Both the position numbers and the translations under genes were made by a program. A DNA stretch of 64,000 bases, taken from Cymbidium sinense. Lineage: Eukaryota > Streptophyta > Magnoliopsida > Asparagales > Orchidaceae. Below the pieces are notes generated by a model. It saw only the letters and a list, made by a program, of their open reading frames with translations. It ran no database searches and was not told the origin of the DNA. Where the stretch lies: contig CM038216.1 of assembly GCA_021442155.1 (NCBI GenBank), forward strand, positions 83,920,945-83,984,944, read 5' to 3'. Shown here piece after piece: positions 24,496 to 36,760 of the stretch (position 1 is the stretch's first letter; each line of letters starts with the position of its first letter).

Positions 24496-27305
24496 GATTT
24501 GGGATGTGGTTGCTCCAAGGCTTACATGGTACATAAGACATGGTCTAATGACCAATGTTCATCCTAATCCCCCATAACATTCATTCCAAATCTTAATTGC
24601 ATAATTTATATTAAAATGGGATAGATAAATCTAACTAAACCTACAAAATAGAGATTAGCTAAACATACCACACAATCCCAACAATTATATGAATAATTTG
24701 GACTTAGCACCCCACACATGGGTAACCAAGTCCACCTATCCTAGTTTGGATCACGCTGACTGGTATAAGAAACTTGCATAGCAAAAGAATTTATATTTTT
24801 TATTATAGCGAGCACAATCCCCTATAGAAGACATGATTAGATTAAGATTGTCCTATCATCCAGTGAACGCACATGCACCCTAACATCCAGTCTAAAAACA
24901 TTACCTCACAAAACAAAATCAAGCATCAAACCATGCACCGCCCTAACATAGAGCTAGAAATGGTGACTTAGCATTATGTGTGTGCCATTTAAGGCTTGTG
25001 TGGCATGTCTTAGCTAGGCTTTAAGGTTGAGATTTTCTAAGTGTGAAAGGTTAAATTTAGAGTGTGGTTTTAGTTTAAGTGAATTAGTTGATTTATCAAT
25101 TTTAGTTGGTGATTTGATTTGGTTTGAATAAACCTACATTTAGTTACTAAATGTTGTAAAGAGAAGAAAAGAGAAGAGAACTTCTCTTTCATCCATACCT
25201 TAAGTAATTTCTAAAGTAGATTCATTAATGATTTTTCTGTAGTGAATATTTTATTATCTTTTTCAATTAACCCTAAGTTTAGATTTACTCTAAATAGCCC
25301 AATTCAATAAGAAAGGAAACTTAGGATTAATTAAGGTGAATTACTATCACATAACACACAACCCTTTATTTCTTTTCACCATGTATATCATGCATATTAA
25401 TAAATCCTAAGCATACCTTTACATGCAATGCAAATTTTAGCACACCTTGATGATGAATGCTAAGAGATATAATTTGGAAATTTTGATATTCCATGAATGC
25501 ATGTCTTTATTATGTAGGAAAGGGGGATTTTTCATCCATTAACAAAATGCACATTCACATGTATAAAAGATATAAGTGAGTATGATGCCATTATTCTCTA
25601 CACCAAGGGTGTATGGTATAAGGCCTACTTGGGGATACTTAAAGCCTCGCAGCCCTGGGATGTCCAGACTAATATACCACTTTTTTAAATACATGAACAT
25701 GTACAAAAAGAAACAAATAGATGAAGAATCATGAAAAAGATTTTTTTTTGATTTTGTTGTATTATTTACATGTGAAAATGTGAGGATCCTTCATAAGTCA
25801 TAACATAGAAATGCTTAGGAATAGATTTAAGCAAGTGTTTTGTTCTTTTCAAATGAACTATACACTTTGCAAATCCTATTCAAATCCATGTTAAGAGAAG
25901 AGAAGAAAACAACATAAAGCACATCTTATGCTATAACCACATGCAAGCTTATAAGTATTTATAAGTAGCATCACTTCATTCATAATCTTTGATTTATAAG
26001 TTCTAAAAATATTTTTTGGTTTAATAGTGATAATAGCCACTCATATTCTTACTTTATCCAAAACATGCTATTTGACATAAAAAAGAAACGTTTTATTTAA
26101 TTGATTTTTGAATGACATGAATGCATGATTTCATATGGCAAATAATATTTAGCATGCTTGGAAAGAAATAAAGTAATGTAAGCATATGAATTCATTCACC
26201 ATAATTAATTCCTAAAGACATTCCTATGAAAATAAGATCATTTAAAGTGAGTCAAAATTCTTTAAAGAGATTTTTATTTTTGAATTTGATTTGACTTAGG
26301 AAATGTGAGAGAGTTTGTTGGTCCTAACCCATTTCCCCAATGTGTGAATTGGTTTAGTTTAATTTTAGAACAATTAAGTTGAATTTATGTTTTATTTAGG
26401 TTAAGGTGTGAATTAAATCCATTAATTACCCTTTACCTACACCACTTTAACATAATTAAACAAGTAATCATGAGCCAACATATGATATGCAACCACATGG
26501 AATTTAAATAAGCAATGCACCTAAGAAATAAAGGGGTCTAATGGAATTGGCTCACAATTATTGATTAATTAAGCTAAATGGTTTAATTAAATACTTTCAT
26601 AACCATCCTACACATGTAGTTTGATTATAATTTCCTTTGAAGCCTCTTAGGTTATTGAACACCTAAGAATCTACCCAAGATTAACTGATTAAGTTATGGA
26701 ATAATTTGGTTTTGAGTTTAGTTAATTAAGGCATTTAAAGAAGTAATTAAGTCATTAATTAATTTGCACATTTAAATAAGTGCTTATCCAAATGAAATAA
26801 ACTTAGGGGAAAAGATTGGAAAAGAAATCCTAATCTCATTCCCTAAGTCAATTCACTATTTCAAGATAATTAACAAGCTTAATTAATGAATTTATTACTA
26901 TTTAATAGGCTAATTAATCATTTATTTAGTTAAGAGAGGGATTAAGGATGAACTAAGCAATACCCCCAATTAATCCAATAATAAATTCCAAAAAAACCAT
27001 GGGAGGCTGAGGTCATCCCACAAATCAATCCTAGGAAGTTTGGAATTAATTACTGAAGTAATTAAGGAGTGATTAGCCTAATTACATTTCTAATAAAATC
27101 TAAATTGAATAAAGGTTACTGTTCAAAATCAATTTATTTTAATTTTATATTATTCCTCACTTAATTATCTTTAAAATGAATTTGAGATTGTACCTTTTTA
27201 TTTTTCTATAATTAGTTATGAATTTTAGAAATTCCATGATTAAAATCAAATTAATTAAGCTAATTAAACCCTTATTCCCGTCGGGCCATGTGGCGGCTGA
27301 CGCGA

Positions 27306-27322
27306 CACGCTAATGTAGCGTG
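27306..27322. repeat. Short perfect hairpin in a GC-richer patch
   Basis: CACGCTA-ATG-TAGCGTG is a perfect 7 bp stem with a 3-base loop. It lies in a locally GC-rich patch (27285-27350), unlike the AT-rich surroundings. It sits within the 7.4 kb insertion. Its role is unknown. Confidence 0.6.
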
Positions 27323-28617
27323 CTTTCCATGTAGCATGACGAGATAGGTTATTTAAGTTGTCACCTCCATTGCCAAGTTAGCTGATGGTGGATACACTTT
27401 ATAATGTGATCAGATGGTCATGATTAATCCTGTTGTTTAGGCTTAAATTAAAAGGAGATCTAATGAGATTTAATCGCAACCTCTGTTCTAATCATGCAGA
27501 ACATACGGTGTGTGATTTTCCTACTCTCGAGCTATGAGAGATGGATGATGTCCATTGATCTTCGCTCAATCTAAGCTCACCGAGCTCAAATGGAGCTCAA
27601 ACTCACCCCATACCTTCGGGGAGGCACACACAAATGAATCCATCGGCTAAGATCTAATGGGATTATAATTCCCTTCATAGAAGACCATGCAATCATTATC
27701 TTATGATTGATTTTGAGCAACACCTTTTCGGAGGCTATCACTGGCACTTTCAACCAAAGAGGTAGCTTCATTTAGTAGAGACGAAACCCTGTTGAAGTTA
27801 TCAACCTTTGATTTTAAGTGGATGGCCCAGTTGATCAAGCTCCCTTTCAATGGCAATTGGCTTTGATCGAAGTCCTCCTTCCTATGGCTTGGTGACTTGT
27901 GAAACAACTTGATTGAGCTCAATGAGGTGCCTTGATGATGCTTGCAAATTTAATTTGGGTTTGGTGGAGAATTGGATAAGTTGGAATTGATTTGGATCTC
28001 CCCTATTTCGGCTTGAGCAAAAACTGAGAAGGAGAAAATGGGGGGAGCTCAAAATGCTTGCCAAGGTTTGGAGAAGCTTGATTTCTATTCCTAGAGCTCA
28101 ATCAAATTTAGTGTCTGTGGTTTGAGTTGGAATGAAGGGGAGTATATCTCCCCCTCCTTGGATCAGATAATCGAGACTAGCTTTACCATTTTTGATAAAT
28201 TGCTGAGAATGATTGATCGTTTGGGCTATTAGACACTCCATGTGATTCATTTTAGGCAGAGGAGTGGAGGAGATGGAGTACCCATGTGCTAGGTGAGTAT
28301 ATGGGGTGATCCAAGTGCTCAATTCCCATTAGAGGGGTCGGTTTAGCCTTGGGTTAGGTCATGGCTGGCCCAAGGTGATTGGGTCATGTTCACCGCCCTC
28401 CTTGGTGTCCATGTGGACCACTAGATGGATGTAAAGTGGCTTTAAGAAAGAAAGTGAATAAATTCCAAGTGAATTTGGTCATTGGATACCCTTTGACCTT
28501 GGGGTATTTGGCCTTGATTTTGATTTGGATAGATTTAAAATGAGTCAAAAGTGGGTTGGGCCATATTTCAAGTGATTTGGAGTTCATTTGGTTTGAATTG
28601 GTTTAATTTTGGTTAGA

Positions 28618-28633
28618 TTGACCGATCGGTCAA
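28618..28633. repeat. 16 bp perfect palindrome of TTGACC/GGTCAA
   Basis: TTGACCGATCGGTCAA is its own reverse complement. It lies at the start of a region (28600-29420) dense in GGTCAA and TTGACC words, often as GGTCAAGTTGGGTCAA. TTGACC/TTGACT is the core of the W-box bound by plant WRKY factors. That link is a sequence resemblance only. Confidence 0.6.
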
Positions 28634-29420
28634 ATTGGGTCAAACCATGGGTTAGGTGAAGTTCAAATGATCATTTGGAGCATATGGGTATCATTGGTTT
28701 AGTTCAATTTGGTTTAGATTTGGTTTTGGTTCATTTAGGTTCATTTAGGTCAAATAGGTCAAGTTGACTAATTTGACCCATTTCACCTAATTGGGTTAGG
28801 TTGTAGGTTGGTTTAGGCTTGGTTGATCATTTGAAATGTTTTGCAGACTCTAGTTTTAATCAATTTTGGTTTGGTTTGATTTCAAGTTGATTTGACCTTT
28901 TAGGTCAAGTTGGGTTAATGGTCAATTGGGTTAGGTTGGGTCTAGTTGCTCAATTGAATCTTTGGTCAAGTTCAATAAGTGATTTAGAATGAATTGGACA
29001 CATTTAATTCAATAAATTTAGGTTAGATCAAGACTTGACCCATTTTGACTTTTTAGGTCAACTTGGGTCAAGTGGCAAATTGGGCTTGGTCAAGTTCAAT
29101 CATTGGTTATGAATTTATTTAGATTAATGGTTTCAATCAATTTGGCCTCTAGTGGATTTTGGCTAGTTTGGGTTTCATTTGGGCTATGTGTTGACTTGGT
29201 CAAAGGCTAGGTTTTACTTTGTTTTGACCCAATTTGAGTGATTGATCATCCTAGGAAGATTGTTGCTCACAATGTGAGGCTTAGATGGGCATAGTTCAAT
29301 CCAATTTGGGTTGGATTAAGATATGGCTCAAGAAGGTGCTTTAGGTCACTTTGGGTCAAGTGAGCCTAAGTAAGTCAATTGGCTTGATCAAGGCTTGATT
29401 TAGGTTTAGTTGAACTCACA
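28634..29420. repeat. GGTCAA/TTGGGT-rich low-complexity region
   Basis: The words GGTCAA, TTGACC, TTGGGT and GGTTTGG recur at irregular short spacing throughout. No open reading frame of note is present. It looks like decayed short-period repeat within the 7.4 kb insertion. Confidence 0.55.
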
Positions 29421-30230
29421 TATGGACTTATGATTAAAATATAAATCCAATTGCAAGCGATTTAGAGTCAAATGGGTTTTGATTCATTTAATAATTCCAA
29501 GTTTAAAGGATGAACATGGGTTTGATTTGGGTTAGTTTGATTTTGTTTTGATGATTGTAGTTTATGTTTATATTTGGGCATTTGATTGAAGTAATGATTA
29601 TTTGAAGAGAAAATCCAAAGGTTTGTATTGATTTGAAAATGATTTGGTAGAGCTCAAGAATTTGACTTGAAAGGGTATAGGTTGGATTTATGTTAGATTT
29701 GGACTTGAGTTTTGAATTTAGTTTTGGTTATTAGAATTTATATTTCATTTATATTTGTGAATATAAATGAAAATATAAATGGGTTATTAGAAAATCTTTT
29801 GAGTTGGAGTGATTTGGATTTGATTTGAGCTAAGTCCATAAGATGAAATCAAAAGGGCTTATGAAAGATTTTAGTTTTGGAATTGATCATGGGTTTCAAT
29901 CATTTGGAATTGATTCATGATTTGGATTTTGGATGATTTATGATTTGAGAAAATCAATTGAGTTAGAATTTATTCAAGGTTCAATTTTGAAGTTTGGTTT
30001 GGAAGAAGGAAACAAGGATTTGGTTTTAAGTTATAGGGTAGGCAAGTCTTCCTAAAACCCCTAAGGTACAGCCTATTCCTATGGCTAACTCTTCTAAGTC
30101 TCTAGGGTTAGGTTAAGTGTTCACCTAATCACTAGAAGTGTCTTAAAACTAAGTAACTCTTAGTGTTTAGAGGAGTCCTTATGTCTGGGATGGAGAAGTT
30201 GAAAGCTCAATCCAAAAGTGAGGTCAATAA

Positions 30231-31905
30231 GAATTAAAATAATGGAGGTGCTAGCAAAGTATTTGGGGAGAGTACTACCTTTAAAGAAATTAAGAATGAA
30301 TTTAACCAAGTTCTCTTTAATGATAAACCAACATTTTTGGGAAAAGAGGGTAGTGTAACCATTAAGGCTAGCCATAGAGTCAGATTTAGACTTTGCAAAA
30401 TGTTAGTAATTTTAAATTCAAAAGGTGAGGAAGAAAGCATCTTGTTATCTTCATCAAAAATGATATTAGGGATAACTTCAAGCCAAGAAATATCATCATA
30501 AGAAACATTTTTATTAAGAAGCTCTTTAACAAAAGAGACAATAGAATTAGTAAGCTCCTTGTTATCCGAACACCAAATACCATCATTAGTTTTAATTTTA
30601 TGAATGTGATTTAAAGCTTTTTTCTTCTTAACCATGGCATGAAAATATTTAGTATTATTATCACCATTAGAGATTCATTTCATAGAGGATTTTTGCTGCC
30701 AATAGGTCTCTTCCATGTCTTCATAACATGTTAACCTATTTTTAGCTTGAGCTAACAAATGAATTTTAGAAGGGTCATTAACAACAACATATTCCAAAAC
30801 TATAACTGCATTCTCCATTTCTTTGATATTGATAAAAAGATTTTTAAAATAATGTTTATTCCACCAATGAAGGCATTGTTTGAATCTTTTTAATTTGAAC
30901 CACATTCTCCTCATCCCAAAAATAAAATCATCGGGATGGAGAGGTTCACCCTAGTTACTAGCAACAACATCCAAAAATCTCTCATCCATGAGCCACATAT
31001 TTTAAAAGCAGAAGGGAATAGGAGAGGAGGGTTTAGTAGCATTCAAATTCACAGAGATAAGTAAGGGAGAATGGTCTAAAAGGGTTCTACTTAAATGCTC
31101 CACAGTAGTACTAAGAAGAAGGTTAATCCACAAATAGATAAAAAGAACCTGATCTAACCTTTGCCAGAGTCTATAATTATTCCAAGTAAACTGAGACCCA
31201 TTAAAGCCAATGTCAGTCAGATGACAATCAAGGATCATGTTATTATAAAATTCCATTGAAAATAAGTTCAGATCATTACCACCAACCCGTTTAGAGGAAG
31301 AGGAGATAGTATTAAAATCCCCACCCACAAACCAAGGAGCATTAACAAATAAAGAAAAATTAATAAGGTCATCCCAAAGAAACCGTCTACAATTTCTATT
31401 ACAAGTAGCATAATCAAATGAACCAAAATAATACCAATTATCAAATGTAATCTTAACATTCACAACTTGGGAAAACTCATCCAAAACTTGCAAAATAAAA
31501 GGACTATTCAAAAAAATCCAAATTTTATTGCTCAAATTAGCAAAGAAAACTAGCAAAAAAAATTACCAAAAATAATCATTCTAGCAACAAAAGGAATGTT
31601 AGAAGGAAGAACAAAAGGTTCTAAAATAGCCAAAAAAGAAATGTTATGAGAATGAACTAAATTTCTAATTCTATTTCTAACAGAGAGGGTACCAATCCCT
31701 CATACATTCCAAATTAAGAAAGAAACCATTTATTTTTGGGCAGAAGAGCCAGATCTAGTAACTCTGGCAAAGTTAAGAAATTAGATATAAGAGTTTTATT
31801 TTTCTTTCTAAAAATTGTTTGAAATTTCTTAGTCATATCCACAACATCACCATTAGATAGAGATTATTCAAGGATATGGTTGGGATAAGGTTTCATCCTA
31901 AGAAA
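30231..31905 (-). pseudogene. LINE ORF2, 5' half: endonuclease and start of RT (copy B/C)
   Basis: This is the upstream half of the ORF2 polyprotein whose continuation lies at 20251-22849. On the minus strand ORF2 opens near 31731 with MVSFLIWNV, the usual start of an L1-type endonuclease. This passes through ISFLAILEPF (about 31640) and a 184-codon open stretch (31002-31556). That stretch holds the endonuclease signature WFVGGDFNTISSSSKRVGG, an FNGSQFTWNN segment and DHSPLLI. The region leading into the RT (30914-30234) follows with frameshifts. The sequence between 31731 and 31905 matches the ORF1-ORF2 linker of copy A (36512-36680), so this copy is truncated at the 5' end inside that linker. 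Stops make it inactive. Confidence 0.82.
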
Positions 31906-32469
31906 TAGATGGAATAACCAGCGCAATCAACAAACAACTAGGTGACAGTTCAACCAGCCATAGCATAACCAATCTAGAAAAGTTTAGAAAAACAACCACT
32001 AGAAAATAGAGCCAGAACCAAAGGAAGGTAACAAAACCAACATGAGCAACACCAAGAAAGGGAAAGAACCCATAACCACGCAACACTAGAAACTAGCTAA
32101 CCATAAATTCCAAAACAAATAAAACTAACTACAGAGAGATCCAACAAATAAAGAGAACCACACCAACTAGAAGACAAGTAAAACCCAATAGCCTCCACCT
32201 GCTGTAAACACCTCTACCAGGGTGGGAGAGAAAATAAACCATGAAAAAAAAGCTATAGCTAACATCCAATAATTAGAAAGATAACCCCCACCCATCTAAA
32301 TGATGGGAAAAAAATCAAAATGGAGTTTAAAAAATAGATTTAGGTTAAGAGAAAACTCAAGACCAAACCAGCAAAGGAGAAAACTAGTTCTAATCAAAAA
32401 CCCCAACATAGAGAAAGTCAAAGCCCCGAAGGAGGAAAGAAGATCTAAAAGCCTCTAAGATAAAGCAAT
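31906..32469 (-). mobile_element. Partial 3' tail of LINE copy A
   Basis: This stretch is homologous to the 3' tail of copy B/C (about 19900-20250). Shared text includes the GCCAAAGCCCC block (32420 versus 20230) and the GGTGGGAGAGAAA block (32230 versus 20030). It stops near 31905-31912, where the linker of the neighbouring truncated LINE begins. The expected terminal ~1.6 kb of copy A's tail and its A-run are missing. Confidence 0.72.
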
Positions 32470-35400
32470 CCAATTTTATCTAGATTCACAAGATCCCTTA
32501 AAAGGAGAGGTATGTTATCATTAGAAAACATTTGCAAACAAGAAGACTTGGCCCTCAAATTGGAAAGAAAAATAGCATAAGAGTTGGCTTCCCTATAAAT
32601 ATGAGAAATTTAAAAATCTAGGTTAACAAGAAGCCTCCAAGTATGATTAAGCAAATAAAACACTTTAGCATTACCATGAGAAATAGATTTAAGTAAATTT
32701 AGAAGAAGGAAAGCATCAACTTCAAACCAAATCTTATGAAAACCTTATTGTAAAGAAATGGAAATTCCATGATGAATGCCTTTACGTTCAGCAAATAACA
32801 CATAACAAGGCTCTAAAGGGGGAAGCAAAAGCAGAGATAACCTTGCCACTGCGATCTCTCAAATTCCCACCACAGCCATAGTAACCATTAGAAATCGAGC
32901 CATCAGTGTCAACCTTAATGTAATGATAATTAGGTTTAATCTAGTATATAATTTATTGTGTAGGAGAGACATTATAAGGAGAAAGGTTAATCCCAAGTTT
33001 CAAGGCCACAGACTTCTACCCTTTAAAATTAGAGTGAGTAAGAAGATTGGCTTTAAAAAGAGACAAAATTTTTTATTTGGAACTAGCAATGATATGATTA
33101 TAATTCATAGGAATATTACAATGTTTTGCATCATTTCTATCTATCCAAATATACCAAAGAATAGTAATCGCTAAAACAATTTTAACATGAACCTTAGAAG
33201 TATGAGAGAAACATGCTTCAAAGAGTTTCATAATAGAAAATAAACAATTAAAGTGGAAAGTATTTAAAATATTATCATACCAAGTCAACATTCTAGCAGT
33301 AATAGGGCCATTCATAAAAACATGATCCACACTTTCAATGTGGTAGCAACAGTGACATTTAGAGGGACGTTGGAAACCTTTTTTCAAAAGGGTAGCATCC
33401 ACAGGGATATAATGCACCAAGTTAAGACCGAGAATGAAGTAGGGATACTATTATTCTAGATTTTAGTAAAGGACTCTTGATATTTAAATCAAATAAAATG
33501 CCACACATTCTTAAAACAAAATCTCCGTAAGAAGAGATTTTGAAAAGAATTTGGTCGGGTTCATTAGGGAAAGGCCAAATTTTAAGGATTTTGTCAATGA
33601 TTACATTAGGAAAAAGGTTACTCAAATGAGCCACATCCCATTTATTATCAATAAATAACTGATGAATCTTAAGCACTACAGTAGAATGAATATTGAGAAG
33701 GGAATCAATAGAGCCCTGCCTAAGCCAATTCGCTTGCCAAAAGAATGAGGAACTAGAATTGACATCCTAATAAATGAAATTCTCAGCATTCCATTTGATA
33801 CTACAAAGTATTCTCCAAATAAGAGAATCCCCAAATTTTAAAGCACAAATGAGGGGGTGTTTGCCCTGATAATACTTAGCATGCATAAACTTCGACCAAT
33901 AATTTTGTTTATTTCTAAAGTTCCACCACATTTTATAAGAAAAATAGTTATTAAAATCTTCTAATGTATTTCAACCTATGTCATGCTCATTATTTGTACC
34001 ATAACAGTTATTCCAACTAGCCCAATGTAATCTTTTAGTAGATGTATTAGATCCCCAAAAAAATTTATTAAAAAGTCTATTAATCCTTTTAATAATAGAA
34101 CAGGTAGGAACAATAGTAGACAAGAGATTCATAGGCAGAGAAGAAAGGGTACTTTTGATCAGGATAAGTCTAGAACCAAAGGAAATTAAATGAAATTCCC
34201 AAGAGTAGGTTTTATTATTTATTTTTTGAATAACTTCATCAAATAAAGAAGATCTTCTCGTGCCACTACATAAGGGAGTCCCTAGATACTTGATAGGGAG
34301 ATTTTGATGAAAAAACCCATAATATTTTGGACAACATTGATCTTTGATTAAGAGATAGAAGAGCTTATAATAAATCAACTTTTATCAAGCCACTCTCCTT
34401 ACCAAAATGAGTTAAGAACTTACATAATCTTTTAATGTAAAGAGTGGAGGCATTCCAAAATATAATGAAATCATCAGCAAAACTAAGGTGTGAAATGGGA
34501 AACCCCCCAATGGTTCTGTAGTATGTGTTAAGCATTCTACTAAACATAAACTCAATACATCTAGAAAGATATTGCACAACAATAATGAAAAGGGCAGGTG
34601 AAAGAGGGTCCCCTTGACTTAGCCCATGAGAAGAAGAGAAAAAATCATGCACTTCACCATTGAGAAGCTAGAAAACCAAGAATTCTTAATCCCATTCTTA
34701 ATTAAATAAATAAATTGATTAGAGAACCCAAATAAAGCTAGAATTTTATATAGGAAAGCCAAACCAATATTATCATAAGCTTTGGAAATGTTAAGCTTAA
34801 AATGCAGGTTTCCACTATGAACTTTGGCATTTAAATCATGGATCATCTCTTAGGCTAAAAGAACATTATCAAAAATTGATCTCCCTTTAACAAAACCAGT
34901 TTGATTGGGGGAGATAATTTTAGGAAGTAAGTACTTAATCTTTTACCCAAAATCTTGGAGATAAGTTTATTAAAAAAAGAGCAAAGGCTAATCGACCTAA
35001 AATCACTCCAAACTTTAGGATTGTCTTTTTAGGAATTAAAATAATGGAGGTGCTAGCAAAATATTTGTGGAGGATACTACCCTTAAAAAATATAGAATAG
35101 TTTTAATTAGGTCCTCCTTAATGATAATCCAACATTTTTGGAAAAAAGGGTAGTAAAATCATCTAGACCACCCACAGAGTCTTTATTCATACTCTACAAA
35201 ATATCAATAATTTCAGACTCAGAAGGTAATGAAGAAAGCATATTGTTATCCTCATGAGAAATAAAATTAGAAATAACTTTAGGCCAAGAAATATCATCAT
35301 AAGAAACATTTTTATTCAAAAGCTCTTTATAAAAAGAAATAGCAGAATCAATAAGCTCCTTTTTATCCGAACACCATACTCCATCATTAATTTTAATTTT

Positions 35401-36512
35401 GTGAATGCGTTTTATTGCTTATTTTCTTTTTAACCATGGCATAAAAATGTTTGATATTTTGATCGCCATCAGAGATCCATTTCATAGAATGTTTTTGTCT
35501 CCAATAGGTCTCTTCCATATCTTGAAAACATGTTAACCTATCTTTAGCATGAGCCAACATATGAATTTTAGAAGGATCATTAACAACAGCTTCTTCCAAA
35601 ATGATAACCTCATTGTCTATTTTATTAATATTGACAAAATGGTTCCTAAAATAATGTTTATTCCACCAAGTAAGGCACTATTTAAGTCCTTTTAATTTGA
35701 ACCACGATCTCCTCATCCAAAAAATAGAATCATCAAGATGGAGAGGCTCACCCCAGTTATTAGCAACATCAAAAAATCTATCATCCATCAACCACATATT
35801 TTGGAAACAAAATGGGATAGGGGAGGAAGATTTATTAGCATTAAAATTCACATTAATAAGCAAGGGAGAATGGTCCAAAAGGGTTCAACTTAAGTGCTCC
35901 ACAGAAGTACTAGGGAGAACATTAATCCGCAAATGGTTAAAAAAACCTACCAAGCCTTTGCCAGAGTCTATAATTATTCTAAGTAAATTGAGACCTAGTT
36001 AAGCCAATGTTAGTAAGATAATAATCAAGGATAATGTTATTATATTCTTACATTGAAAATAAGTTTGGAGCATTACCACCAACATGTTCAGAGGAAGAAG
36101 AGATAGTATTAAAGTCTCCACCCACAAACCAAGGAGCATCAACAAAAGAAGAAAACTAATAAGATTCTCCCAAAGAATCTGTCTACTATTTCCATTACAA
36201 GAAGCATAAACAAATGAACCAAAATAACTAAAATTATCATATGTAATCTTACAATTTACAACTTGGGAAAATCATTCAAAATCTATAGAGAATAGGTATT
36301 ATTCCAAATAATCCAAATTTTATTGCTCGAGTTAGCAAAAACATTACAAAAGCCAATCATTCAAGCAGCATAAGAAATGTTATAAGGAAGAATAAAAGGT
36401 TCTAAGATAGCCAAGAAGGAAATGTTATGAGTACAAACTAAGTTTCTAATTTTTTTTCTAATAGAGAGGGTGCCAATCCCTCTCACATTCCAAATTAAGA
36501 AAGAAACTATTT
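32470..36512 (-). pseudogene. LINE ORF2 of copy A: endonuclease, RT, zf-RVT, RNase H
   Basis: This is a nearly full-length but decayed ORF2 of a plant L1-type LINE, about 4.0 kb, which fits the usual length. In order on the minus strand: endonuclease 36512-35800, with a DHSPLLI segment near 35878; connector 35700-35390; RT about 34950-34250, with FKLNISKAYD, HGLSQGDPLSP and ISHLSFADDFIIF; zf-RVT (KCHCCYHIE...DHVF, about 33370-33290); RNase H about 32930-32480, with KVDTDGSISNGYYGCGG and AERKGIHHGI. The first catalytic Asp of the RT is changed to Asn (KLN versus KLD in copy B/C). Frameshifts and stops occur throughout. It keeps the uninterrupted sequence at the site where copy B/C carries the 7.4 kb insertion. 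Confidence 0.85.
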
Positions 36513-36760
36513 ATTTTTGGGTAGAAGAACCAGATCTAGTAATTCTAGCAAAATTAGAAATTTTAGTTTTAAGAGTTTTATTTTTCTTCCTAAAAATAGT
36601 TTGAAACTTATTATAAATATCCACAACATCACCATATGAGAGAGATTATTCAAGGATATTTTTGGAATAAGGTTGCACATTTAAAGCATCATTGCAATCC
36701 ACTTCACCTTCTTCCAAATTAGTATTATGTTGAAGTGTCAGAATAGAAATCAGTTCAACA

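Larger units (their letters stand above)
22850..30230. mobile_element. 7.4 kb insertion inside LINE ORF2, type unknown
   Basis: This segment separates two halves of one LINE ORF2. The intact order can be read in copy A near 35020-35050 (TTTTTAGGAATTAAAATAATGG). Left and right edges carry the same hexamer GAATTA (22844-22849 and 30231-30236), as expected for a target-site duplication. The insert begins TGTTG and ends CAATAA. I see no polyprotein, tRNA primer site or clear long terminal repeat, and all open stretches are under 80 codons. It contains a CTTT/CTTC-rich microsatellite (24428-24495), a TATATAA box-like site near 24370, repeated GAGCTCAA words (27580-28100) and a GGTCAA-rich region (28600-29420). 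A non-autonomous LTR-type element or fragment is the likeliest explanation, but other insertions remain possible. Confidence 0.55.

Noticed and set aside
27586..28587. A small protein gene on the minus strand (several 60-74 codon frames)
   Set aside because: The frames overlap without shared codons, show no recognised domain and lie inside the insertion. The GAGCTCAA words are repeated, but this does not support coding.
22850..30230. LTR retrotransposon with identifiable LTRs
   Set aside because: I searched by eye for the first bases of the insert near its right end, and for a tRNA primer site. I found only a 12-base match (TGTTGTTTATTT at 22850 and near 23734), which is not enough for a terminal repeat.
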